This document shows, in pieces, positions 1 to 5,824 of a stretch of DNA of 5,824 nucleotides (the first letter of the stretch is position 1; each line of letters begins with the position of its first letter). The position numbers and the translations under genes were made by a program. This DNA is from DATNBT01 sp964579765 (GTDB lineage: Bacteria > Acidobacteriota > Vicinamibacteria > Vicinamibacterales > CAVVIG01), in NCBI GenBank assembly GCA_964579765.1, contig CAZOIK010000100.1, forward strand, positions 1-5,824, written 5' to 3'. Below the pieces are notes generated by a model. The model was not told where the DNA came from. It made no database searches and saw only the letters and a list, made by a program, of their open reading frames with translations.

Positions 1-72
1 GCAGGATCGATCGGATCGATCGCGGCGAGGCTGCGTGATGCGCTTGGCGGGACGAAAGGAGCGACGGCGTGA
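1..72 (+). CDS. murC: Probable MurC (UDP-N-acetylmuramate--L-alanine ligase), C-terminal end only
   Basis: The frame starting at base 1 is open to a TGA at 70-72 and encodes 23 residues, AGSIGSIAARLRDALGGTKG followed by ATA. MurC proteins commonly end with a Gly-Ala-Gly-(Asp/Asn/Ser)-Ile motif followed by a short helix, and the AGSI plus IAARL pattern fits that tail. MurC adds L-alanine to UDP-MurNAc in the cytoplasm, the first step of peptidoglycan stem peptide synthesis, and often lies just upstream of ftsQ in dcw clusters. The stop codon overlaps the GTG start of ftsQ (GTGA), so the two are probably translationally coupled. A 9-base direct repeat (4-12 and 13-21) encodes the doubled Gly-Ser-Ile. 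With so few residues visible, the call rests on tail resemblance plus context; another Mur ligase or Ddl is less likely but possible. Confidence 0.6.
   Translation, partial: AGSIGSIAARLRDALGGTKGATA
58..61 (+). promoter_or_regulatory. Ribosome binding site of ftsQ
   Basis: GGAG within AAAGGAG (55-61) lies 7 bases before the GTG at 69. This ideal spacing decides the ftsQ start, although the codon is GTG and overlaps the upstream stop. Confidence 0.75.
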
Positions 73-953
73 GCCAGGTCGCCGCACCTGCGGACCGCCG
101 GTTTCGGCGCGCGCACGTGAAGCCGTCGCGCCGCCGGCGGACGTGGCGGTCGTTCGCCGTACCCGCGTTCGTCGCGCTGGTGATCGTGGGCGCCGCGATG
201 CTCGCGCTCGTCCGCGGCCGCGCGTTCGTCGCGCGCATCGGCATGCTGCAGGTGCAGCGCATCGTCGTGCACGGAAACGAACGGCTGTCGAAGGGCGAAG
301 TGATCGCGATGCTCGACGGGTTGCGCGGGCAGAGCCTGTTCGGGACCGACCTCGACGTGTGGCGGCAGCGCCTGATGGCGTCGCCGTGGGTGCGCGACGC
401 GGCGCTGCGGCGCGCGCTGCCCTCGACCGTCGAGGTCGCGATCTACGAGCGCACGCCGGTCGGCATAGCTCGCGTCGGCGGCGACATGTACCTCGTGGAC
501 GAGCGCGGCGTGCTCATCGATCAGTATGGCCCGCAGTACGCCAGTCTCGATCTGCCGCTCATCGACGGCCTGTCGATGCCGTCGGCGGACGGATCGGCCG
601 CCGACAGCACGCGGGCGGAACTCGCGGCGCGGATGCTCGCGGCCATCCGGACGAAGCCGGATCTGGCCAGGCGCGTGTCGCAGATCGACGTCAGCGATGT
701 GCACAACGCGTCGGTCATCCTGACCGGCGACCCGGCCGTCATCTATCTCGGCGACGACGGCTTCGCGCAGCGGCTGCAGTCGTACGTCGAGCTGGCCCCG
801 ACGCTGAAGGAGCGCGTGCCGGGCATCGACTACGTCGATCTGCGCTTCGGCGATCGCATTTACGTGCGGCCGGTGGGCGGCACGAGGACGACGGAACTGG
901 CGGCGGCGGCAGGGCCGTCGAGAAAAGGCCGGCCGCAGAAGAAGCGGCCGTGA
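69..953 (+). CDS. ftsQ: Cell division protein FtsQ (DivIB family)
   Basis: This 294-residue protein starts at GTG 69, chosen for the well-spaced GGAG and the GTGA overlap with the preceding gene. Residues 1-27 form a very basic cytoplasmic tail with RRFRR and RRRR clusters. Residues about 28-48 are a single hydrophobic span, giving the type II topology usual for FtsQ. Residues about 59-130 form the POTRA domain: a first strand with VQRIVVHGNERLS, then PWVRDAALRRALPST and the strand VEVAIYERTPVG, which is highly typical. Residues about 131-268 are the FtsQ/DivIB domain, containing YLVDERGVLI and VDLRFGDRIYVRP. The C-terminus ends in another basic patch, SRKGRPQKKRP. In the known family FtsQ sits in the cytoplasmic membrane and joins FtsB and FtsL to regulate FtsWI septal peptidoglycan synthesis. 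The length is normal and nothing appears broken. A 313-residue frame overlapping it from 35 to 976 is Arg-rich and is a shadow. Confidence 0.95.
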   Translation: MSQVAAPADRRFRRAHVKPSRRRRTWRSFAVPAFVALVIVGAAMLALVRGRAFVARIGMLQVQRIVVHGNERLSKGEVIAMLDGLRGQSLFGTDLDVWRQRLMASPWVRDAALRRALPSTVEVAIYERTPVGIARVGGDMYLVDERGVLIDQYGPQYASLDLPLIDGLSMPSADGSAADSTRAELAARMLAAIRTKPDLARRVSQIDVSDVHNASVILTGDPAVIYLGDDGFAQRLQSYVELAPTLKERVPGIDYVDLRFGDRIYVRPVGGTRTTELAAAAGPSRKGRPQKKRP

Positions 954-956
954 CGC

Positions 957-961
957 GGAGG
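957..961 (+). promoter_or_regulatory. Ribosome binding site of ftsA
   Basis: GGAGG lies in the 12-base gap after the ftsQ stop and 4 bases before the GTG at 966. The spacing is slightly short but usable. It supports this GTG, because the conserved FtsA N-terminus (YLVGLDVGTSK) begins only seven residues downstream. Confidence 0.7.
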
Positions 962-965
962 CAGA

Positions 966-2204
966 GTGGCGCGTAGAGAACGGTACCTGGTGGGACTCGA
1001 CGTCGGGACGTCGAAGGTGACGGCCGTCGTCGCGGAGATGCTGGACACCGGTGGACTGGACGTCGTCGGTCTCGGCGTCGCCGAGTCGCGCGGCATCAGG
1101 CGCGGCGTCGTCGTCAACCTCGAGCTGGCGGTTGAGTCGATCAAGAAAGCGATCGAAGACGCGGAGCTGATGGCCGGCATCGAGATCGACTCGGTCCATC
1201 TCGCGCTGTCGGGTCCGCACATCAAGGGATTCAACAGCAGGGGTGTGATCGCCGTCGCCGGCAAGAACCGCGAGATCACGCGGGAGGACGTGAAGCGCGC
1301 GATCGACGCGGCCAAGGCCGTGTCGCTGCCGGCGGGGCGGGAAATCCTGCACGTCCTGCCGCAGGACTTCGTCGTGGACGAGCAGGACGGGATCGGCGCG
1401 CCGGTCGGGATGACGGGGACGCGGCTCGAAGTGAACGTGCACATCGTCACCGGGACGCAGAGCTCGACGCAGAACATCGTCGCGTGCGTGAACCGCGCGG
1501 GCGTCACCGTGAGCGAAACCGTGGTCGAGCAGCTGGCGGCGAGCGACGCCGTCCTGACGGCGGACGAGAAGGAGCTCGGCGTCGCCCTCGTGGACATCGG
1601 CGGCGGGACCACCGACATCGCGATCTACGAGCGAGGCAGTCTGTGGCACACGGCGGTCATCGGGATCGGCGGCGACCATTTCACGAACGACATCGCGGTC
1701 GGCCTGCGCACGCCGTTGCCTGACGCGGAGAAGATCAAACGGAAGTGCGGATGCGCGCTGTCGGCCATGGTGGACGAGGACGACACGATGGAGGTCGCGA
1801 GCGTCGGCGGCCGAAAGCCCCGCGTCATGGCGCGGCGCATCCTCTCCGAGATCCTGCAGCCGCGAGCCGAGGAGATCTTCCATCTCGTCTGGGACGAGAT
1901 CCGGCGCGCGGGCTACGAGAAGAGTCTCAACTCGGGCATCGTGCTGACGGGCGGCGGCGCGATCCTCGACGGCATTCCGGAAATCGCGGAGCAGATTTTC
2001 GATCTGCCGATCCGCCGCGGCCTCCCGGGCGGCGTCGGCGGCCTTGCGGATCACGTCAACAGCCCGACGTTCGCGACCGGCGTCGGCCTCGTGCTCTACG
2101 GCTATCGCAACACGGTGGGAGAGGCCGCGCGTGCCCCGGTGGGCGCGGGCGCGCTCGTGCGGGTCGCGGGGCGGCTCCGCGGGCTGTTCAGGGAATTCTT
2201 TTAG
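966..2204 (+). CDS. ftsA: Cell division protein FtsA (actin-like FtsZ membrane anchor)
   Basis: This 412-residue protein has the full FtsA pattern of the actin/Hsp70 ATPase superfamily. The phosphate-1 loop is LDVGTSKV at residues 11-18, phosphate-2 is DIGGGTTD at 210-217, and the adenosine motif is GIVLTGGGA at 324-332. The FtsA-specific 1C subdomain that replaces actin 1B covers about residues 84-165, with HIKGFNSRGVIAVAGK, REITREDV and ILHVLPQDFVVDEQDG. The last residues (about 395-412, including GRLRGLFREFF) form a basic, hydrophobic amphipathic helix, the family's membrane targeting sequence. FtsA polymerises under the membrane, binds the FtsZ C-terminal peptide and passes signals to the late divisome. 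The GTG start follows GGAGG. It lies 12 bases after ftsQ and 37 bases before the preferred ftsZ start, in classical ftsQ-ftsA-ftsZ order. Length and motifs are normal and I see no defects. Confidence 0.97.
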   Translation: MARRERYLVGLDVGTSKVTAVVAEMLDTGGLDVVGLGVAESRGIRRGVVVNLELAVESIKKAIEDAELMAGIEIDSVHLALSGPHIKGFNSRGVIAVAGKNREITREDVKRAIDAAKAVSLPAGREILHVLPQDFVVDEQDGIGAPVGMTGTRLEVNVHIVTGTQSSTQNIVACVNRAGVTVSETVVEQLAASDAVLTADEKELGVALVDIGGGTTDIAIYERGSLWHTAVIGIGGDHFTNDIAVGLRTPLPDAEKIKRKCGCALSAMVDEDDTMEVASVGGRKPRVMARRILSEILQPRAEEIFHLVWDEIRRAGYEKSLNSGIVLTGGGAILDGIPEIAEQIFDLPIRRGLPGGVGGLADHVNSPTFATGVGLVLYGYRNTVGEAARAPVGAGALVRVAGRLRGLFREFF

Positions 2205-2228
2205 GCGCCGGCCGCAGGGCAGGGCGCC
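2204..2228 (+). promoter_or_regulatory. GC-rich inverted repeat in the ftsA-ftsZ gap
   Basis: GGCGCC at 2204-2209 and again at 2223-2228 can pair to a 6-bp all-GC stem with a 13-base loop. The first copy begins on the last base of the ftsA stop, and the second ends 2 bases before the AGGGGG ribosome site of ftsZ. No T-run follows, so it is not a standard terminator. It could set the spacing or relative translation of ftsA and ftsZ, but GGCGCC is self-complementary and common in such GC-rich DNA, so chance is a real alternative. Confidence 0.25.
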
Positions 2229-2230
2229 CC

Positions 2231-2236
2231 AGGGGG
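2231..2236 (+). promoter_or_regulatory. Ribosome binding site for the longer ftsZ start
   Basis: AGGGGG lies 5 bases before the ATG at 2242. It supports the longer FtsZ, whose extra 23 residues contain an acidic stretch like that of other FtsZ N-termini. Confidence 0.6.
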
Positions 2237-2241
2237 AACGC

Positions 2242-3543
2242 ATGGCTGATCGCAAGACGTCGAACAACGACGATGCCCTCCGGCTTCGGCTGGATCACGA
2301 GGAGGAGCGGATGGGCGCAAAGATCAAGGTGATCGGCGTCGGCGGCGGCGGCAGCAACGCCGTCAACCGCATGGTGCAGTCGGGACTGGACGGCGTCGAG
2401 TTCATCGTCGCCAACACAGATCAGCAGGCGCTGCGCGTGAGCCCCGCGCCGACGAAGCTGCAGATCGGGAGCAAGCTGACCAAGGGCCTCGGCGCCGGCG
2501 CCGATCCGAACGTGGGCCGGCAGGCCGCGCTCGAGGACACGGACGGCATCCTGCAGGCGCTCGACGGCGCCGACATGATCTTCGTCACGACGGGCCTCGG
2601 CGGCGGCACGGGCACGGGCGCCGCGCCGGTCATCGCGAGCCTCGCGAGCGAACTGGGCGCGCTGACGATCGCCGTCGTCACCAAGCCGTTCAAGTTCGAG
2701 GGGAAGAAGCGGCAGGTGCAGGCCGAGCGCGGACTCGAGGCGCTCAAAGACTGCGTGGACACGATCATCACGATTCCGAACGAGCGCCTGCTGACGATCA
2801 TCGATCGCAGCACTCCGCTCACCGAGGCGTTCGCCACCGCAGACGACGTGCTGCGACAGGCGATACAGGGCATCTCGGATCTGATTCTGGTGCCCGGGTT
2901 GATCAACCTCGACTTCGCCGACGTGAAGACGATCATGTCGGGCATGGGCCTCGCGATGATGGGCACCGGCATCGCGGAGGGGCCGGAGCGCGCGATGGAC
3001 GCGGCCCGCAAGGCGATCTCGAGCCCGCTGCTCGAGGGCGCGTCGGTGAACGGATCGCGCGGCGTGATCATCAACGTCACGGGCGGTCCCGATCTGTCGC
3101 TCGTCGAGGTGAGCGAGGCGTCGTCGATCGTGCAGGAAGCCGCGGACGAAGACGCGAACATCATTTTCGGCGCGGTCGTCGATCCGGCGTTGAAAGGGAA
3201 GGTGAAGATCACCGTCATTGCGACGGGCTTCGGGCCGCAGGTGGGCACGACGCGTCTGCCGGTCGCGCCCGGCGCCACGCCGGTCGATTTGACGCCTTAT
3301 GCCGAAGCGGCGCGCGCGCGCGCGGAGCAGCCGGCCCCCACCGCTGCGGCACCCGCCGCTGCCGCGCCGCCCACTGTCGCTCCCGCGATCACCCCGGCGC
3401 GCCGTCCGGCGTTCGATCTGCCGTTCGCGGCCTCGGCCGGCGCGCCGGGATCGACGCCGTCCACCACGGTCGAGCCTGATCTCGACTTCGACCTGCACTC
3501 GTCGTTCGACGTCCCCGCGTTCCTGCGTCGGCAGGAGGGATGA
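2242..3543 (+). CDS. ftsZ: Cell division protein FtsZ (tubulin-like GTPase)
   Basis: From ATG 2242 the product has 433 residues. The first 23 are a polar N-terminal extension, then the GTPase domain begins at KIKVIGVGGGGSNAVNRM (residues 27-44). The tubulin signature GGGTGTG is at 120-126. The T7 synergy loop NLDFADVKTIMS is at 222-233 and carries the acidic residues D224 and D227, which complete the GTPase site of the next subunit. The C-terminal domain follows to about residue 335 (VKITVIATGF). An Ala/Pro-rich, probably disordered linker covers about 340-415, and the C-terminal peptide DVPAFLRRQ is at 423-431, the site bound by FtsA in other bacteria. FtsZ forms the cytoplasmic Z ring that guides septal wall synthesis. 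An internal ATG at 2311 with a strong GGAGG is an alternative start giving 410 residues. The stop overlaps the next start as ATGA. All key residues are present and the length is usual. Confidence 0.98.
   Translation: MADRKTSNNDDALRLRLDHEEERMGAKIKVIGVGGGGSNAVNRMVQSGLDGVEFIVANTDQQALRVSPAPTKLQIGSKLTKGLGAGADPNVGRQAALEDTDGILQALDGADMIFVTTGLGGGTGTGAAPVIASLASELGALTIAVVTKPFKFEGKKRQVQAERGLEALKDCVDTIITIPNERLLTIIDRSTPLTEAFATADDVLRQAIQGISDLILVPGLINLDFADVKTIMSGMGLAMMGTGIAEGPERAMDAARKAISSPLLEGASVNGSRGVIINVTGGPDLSLVEVSEASSIVQEAADEDANIIFGAVVDPALKGKVKITVIATGFGPQVGTTRLPVAPGATPVDLTPYAEAARARAEQPAPTAAAPAAAAPPTVAPAITPARRPAFDLPFAASAGAPGSTPSTTVEPDLDFDLHSSFDVPAFLRRQEG
2301..2305 (+). promoter_or_regulatory. Possible ribosome binding site for a shorter ftsZ start
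   Basis: GGAGG, inside the longer run GAGGAGGAG (2299-2307), lies 5 bases before an in-frame ATG at 2311, giving a protein that begins MGAKIKVIGVGG. The same bases encode Glu-Glu-Glu in the longer product, so the match may simply reflect the acidic N-terminal stretch common in FtsZ. Confidence 0.35.
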
Positions 3544-5705
3544 GCGTACTCCGCTCGCGAACGGCGAAGCGGTCGAACGTCGCGATTGCCGCGTGCGCGC
3601 TTGTCGTGCCACTCGCGACGATTCTTGCAGTCGTCAACCTTCGAAAGATTGCCGAGCCGACGCTGATCGACGTGGCCGTGCCGACGTCAGCGACGAGCGT
3701 GCGAGAGGGACTCGTGCACGGGATCGTCGGCGACGGACTCCCGCCGTACGTCCTGCACTGGGACGGGCAGCCCCCGTCGGCCATCCTCGTTGACGCATCG
3801 ACCGGCAGGGTGCTGGCGGCCGCGGCTTTCTCGGACACCACATTCAGCGCCAACCGCAACGCCGTGCGCTTTACGAGCGGACTGGCGCGTTTCACGCTGG
3901 ACGCGCGCCGCTACCGGCCTGCGTCCTCTCTGCTGCTGCGCTTCGAGGTGGTGAAGCCACGCGGCACATTCCTGTTCTGGAGCACACTCGCGGCCGCGGC
4001 CACGATCGCGCTGATGGTGCTGCTCGCGTTCAGGGGCGCCGACCGGCTCCAGATAGCCGGCTCGCTGACGTTCATCGCCGTCGCGTGCGGAACGTTTGCG
4101 ACCCTGTTTCCCGGCGCGCCTGTGCGCGTCGACGAGGTCACAGACGCCGCAAGCATCAACAGCTTCGCCGCGGCGCTCGATCATCCGGCTCGATTCGCGT
4201 TCGACAGGCTGCTGTCCGACCCGTTCAATTACCGTTGGTATCCGCCCGCCTATGTCGATCTGGTTCGCGTTTTCGCGCATGCGGGCTTTCACTACCAGAC
4301 GGCAATGGCTTTTCTCGGCGGCGGGGCGGCATTGCTCCTGCTGTTCGGTTTACGGCGCCTGTTCGTCACGATCTCCGGTCACGAGGCGTTCGCGCTCGCC
4401 GCGACGCTCACACTCGGGCTGATGCTGACCGCACAGCTCCCCTCCGGCGAATCCTGGTCGATTCTCGAAGTCCTGCCGAAGACCGTGTTCACCGCGTTTG
4501 TGCCCTGGGTGATCCTCCTGGCGTTGTTCTGCGCGCCGTGGTCGCGGCGATGGTGGATCGCCGCCGGGGCCGCGGGTCTGCTGATGAACATCCATCCGCG
4601 GAGCGCGCCCGCGATGATCGGCGCGCTGGTGACCGCCTTCGTGATCGGCAGTGACGAGCCAGTGTCCGCTCGTGGCTCAGGCGCAGCGCTGGCGGTGATG
4701 GCCGCGCTCGCGACCATGTCACCCTACCTCGTTGTCTACGCGAGACACGTCGGCGCTGATCGACATCTCTCCGCCGCGACTGCCGCGCGGGCGGTGGCGC
4801 TGCAGCAGGCGTATGTCGCGCGGGCCGCCGACGGCCGACGCTTCGTTCAACTGATCGCGTTTCACCTCCGCACGTACCGCGTGCTGCTGGACGCGCTGGT
4901 GCTCGTCCTCTTGGCGCGGTGTCGCGTGGATCGGTGTTTCAGACTGTTGCTCGGCGCCGCGGCGGGGTTGTCCTTCGTGACGTACGGCATACCGTGGATC
5001 GAGCGGCTTGTCGGAGCACATCTGCATCGCGCGCTGCTGGAGCAGGAACTCGTGAGCAACGTGCGCTATTTCGATCTGCTGCTCGCCGCCGCACTCGCAG
5101 TCGGCATCGCGGGCTGGAGCGGGACGCGCCGACAAAGGGTGACGCTGGTCGCGATTGGCGCTGTTTGCACCGTGCTGATCTTCGGGCCCGGATGGTTCGA
5201 CACGGCGTGGGCGATGGCGGGCCGGTCGCGTCTCTCGTGGCGCATTCTTCGCGGCGAGCCCGACCGCGAATCGCGCGCGGCGCAAGAAGCCATACGTGCA
5301 GTGAAAGCCCTGCAGGTGCCCAACGGACGCGTGTCGGGTCCGGTAGGACTCAGGCAGTTCGGCGTGCCTCTGGCCTGGATTCCGAGAGACGTCGAGTCGC
5401 TGTCGTACGCGCCGTCGAGTGAGCTTGTCGAGTCGGCCGACGTGGTCGCGCGCGCTGCCCCGATCTTGTCGTCGCCTCTTACGGAAGAATCGGTGTCGGC
5501 CCTTGCGTCGATTCTCGAAGCGCAGTTGTTTCTCGTGAGGCGACGCCAGATCGCGCCGTCGTTGGAGGCTTCGGAGACGTTGTTGTTCGAGAACGACGCG
5601 TACGCGATCGTGGCGGCCCCGCCAAAGCGCGTGCGGGACGCCGGTGGTAAAGTAGGTAGATCCACGGCACGCGAGACGGTCGGCGTCTCATCAGCAGCGA
5701 CCTGA
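3540..5705 (+). CDS. Large polytopic membrane protein of unknown function, coupled to ftsZ
   Basis: I do not recognise the family of this 721-residue protein. By eye, hydrophobic spans lie near residues 13-34, 145-164, 170-190, 254-270, 282-299, 315-332, 336-350, 354-370, 381-400, 444-459, 466-484, 511-527 and 533-550. Basic clusters (RSRTAKR, FRGADR, LRR, SRRWW, ARCRVDR, GTRRQR) alternate as the positive-inside rule expects, giving N-in and C-out. This leaves an extracytoplasmic, probably beta-rich domain at 35-144, an extracytoplasmic loop at 191-253 with Asp198-Glu199 and DPFNYRWYPPAY, a conserved-looking NIHPRSAP at 350-357, and an extracytoplasmic C-terminal domain at 551-721 ending near LLFENDAYAIV. 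Many spans, an acidic pair in an early outer loop and a soluble C-terminal domain resemble GT-C glycosyltransferases, but this is inference only; a transporter or flippase is possible. The ATG overlaps the ftsZ stop (ATGA), with AGGAGG only 1 base upstream, so coupling to ftsZ translation is likely. The real-gene call rests on length and coherent topology. Confidence 0.85.
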   Translation: MSVLRSRTAKRSNVAIAACALVVPLATILAVVNLRKIAEPTLIDVAVPTSATSVREGLVHGIVGDGLPPYVLHWDGQPPSAILVDASTGRVLAAAAFSDTTFSANRNAVRFTSGLARFTLDARRYRPASSLLLRFEVVKPRGTFLFWSTLAAAATIALMVLLAFRGADRLQIAGSLTFIAVACGTFATLFPGAPVRVDEVTDAASINSFAAALDHPARFAFDRLLSDPFNYRWYPPAYVDLVRVFAHAGFHYQTAMAFLGGGAALLLLFGLRRLFVTISGHEAFALAATLTLGLMLTAQLPSGESWSILEVLPKTVFTAFVPWVILLALFCAPWSRRWWIAAGAAGLLMNIHPRSAPAMIGALVTAFVIGSDEPVSARGSGAALAVMAALATMSPYLVVYARHVGADRHLSAATAARAVALQQAYVARAADGRRFVQLIAFHLRTYRVLLDALVLVLLARCRVDRCFRLLLGAAAGLSFVTYGIPWIERLVGAHLHRALLEQELVSNVRYFDLLLAAALAVGIAGWSGTRRQRVTLVAIGAVCTVLIFGPGWFDTAWAMAGRSRLSWRILRGEPDRESRAAQEAIRAVKALQVPNGRVSGPVGLRQFGVPLAWIPRDVESLSYAPSSELVESADVVARAAPILSSPLTEESVSALASILEAQLFLVRRRQIAPSLEASETLLFENDAYAIVAAPPKRVRDAGGKVGRSTARETVGVSSAAT
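5673..5689 (+). repeat. Small perfect inverted repeat at the end of the membrane protein gene
   Basis: GAGACG (5673-5678) and CGTCTC (5684-5689) form a 6-bp stem with a 5-base loop, GTCGG. It lies inside the last codons of the membrane protein gene, about 38 bases before the next start. No T-run follows, so a terminator is unlikely. It may be a weak operator or a chance repeat. Confidence 0.25.
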
Positions 5706-5726
5706 CGATCTCGAAGCCGGTTTTAC

Positions 5727-5824
5727 ATGAACGCCTGGCAGCAGCGCGAACGCGCACGCCTCATCCTCTCCAAAGAAACCGGCTACGTCGTGAAGCCGCA
5801 TGGCGATCGCCTGCGCGTCGCGCT
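5727..5824 (+). CDS. Probable radical SAM protein, N-terminal fragment
   Basis: An ATG at 5727 opens a frame that runs off the window after 32 codons. It begins MNAWQQRERARLILSKETG and continues YVVKPHGDRLRVAL. This resembles the start of B12-binding-domain/radical SAM proteins, in which an Arg-rich helix and an E-x-G-x-x-x-K-x-x-G-x-R-x-x-x-AL segment lead into a YPN strand; genes of this kind are found near ftsZ in some Acidobacteriota and delta-proteobacteria as I recall. The Cys-x3-Cys-x2-Cys iron-sulfur motif that would prove the class is beyond the window edge. The start lies 21 bases after the membrane gene stop and has no clear Shine-Dalgarno sequence, which is odd beside its neighbours; no better in-frame start is visible nearby. 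The function in the cell is unknown to me. Confidence 0.55.
   Translation, partial: MNAWQQRERARLILSKETGYVVKPHGDRLRVA

Noticed and set aside
35..976. 313-residue open frame overlapping ftsQ in another frame
   Set aside because: Extremely Arg- and Ala-rich with no recognisable domain, and it covers the well-supported ftsQ; a typical GC-rich shadow frame.
3310..3322. Alternating GC run in the ftsZ linker, considered as a slippage or phase-variation tract
   Set aside because: Only about 13 bases long and explained by Ala-Arg codons in a disordered linker; the downstream frame keeps the canonical C-terminal peptide.
2188..3612. 474-residue antisense frame opposite ftsZ
   Set aside because: Dominated by Arg, Ala, Asp and His as expected from the reverse of GC-rich coding DNA; no motif, and the opposite strand encodes a complete FtsZ.
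4719..5285. Antisense and overlapping frames within the membrane protein gene
   Set aside because: Low-complexity, charged and without domains; the + strand frame has a coherent membrane topology across its full length.
5673..5705. Hairpin considered as a rho-independent terminator after the membrane gene
   Set aside because: The stem is only 6 bp, lies inside the coding sequence and has no following T-run.
1..5824. tRNA, rRNA, CRISPR array, transposase or attachment site
   Set aside because: No spaced repeats, cloverleaf-like sequences, transposase-like frames or flanking terminal repeats were seen; nearly all bases are in dcw-type genes.

Overview
This window is a stretch of a division and cell wall (dcw) cluster from a GC-rich bacterium. 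Everything runs on the + strand, apparently as one tightly packed transcription unit. The order is the 3' end of a probable murC, then ftsQ, ftsA, ftsZ, a large unrecognised polytopic membrane protein, and the first 32 codons of a probable radical SAM protein. The genes are nearly contiguous: murC/ftsQ overlap as GTGA, ftsQ/ftsA are 12 bases apart, ftsA/ftsZ 37 bases apart, ftsZ/membrane gene overlap as ATGA, and the last junction is 21 bases. No stretch over 300 bases lacks a gene. I see no tRNA, rRNA, CRISPR array, insertion sequence or convincing rho-independent terminator.

The organism is a Gram-negative-type bacterium. FtsA and FtsZ sequence style, the order murC-ftsQ-ftsA-ftsZ with no ddl or murB in between, and a probable radical SAM gene shortly after ftsZ all recall Acidobacteriota (such as Vicinamibacteria-like soil lineages) or delta-proteobacterial groups. 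This placement is inference from remembered family patterns, not from a search.

Region by region: bases 1-72 encode a C-terminal tail that fits MurC, the UDP-MurNAc:L-alanine ligase. Bases 69-953 encode FtsQ, a single-pass protein with a POTRA domain that links early and late divisome proteins. Bases 966-2204 encode FtsA, the actin-like membrane tether, ending in an amphipathic helix. Bases 2242-3543 encode FtsZ, with a complete GTPase domain, a disordered Ala/Pro linker and a canonical C-terminal peptide that FtsA would bind. The FtsA-FtsZ partnership therefore looks intact.

The least ordinary part is 3540-5705: a 721-residue protein with about 13 predicted membrane spans, an N-terminal extracytoplasmic domain and an extracytoplasmic C-terminal domain, translationally coupled to ftsZ. 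I do not recognise its family. Its layout is compatible with a GT-C-like (lipid-linked sugar) transferase, but no signature proves this. Other points worth a second look are a GC-rich inverted repeat in the ftsA-ftsZ gap, two well-placed candidate starts for ftsZ, and the membrane gene/radical SAM junction, which has weak signals only.
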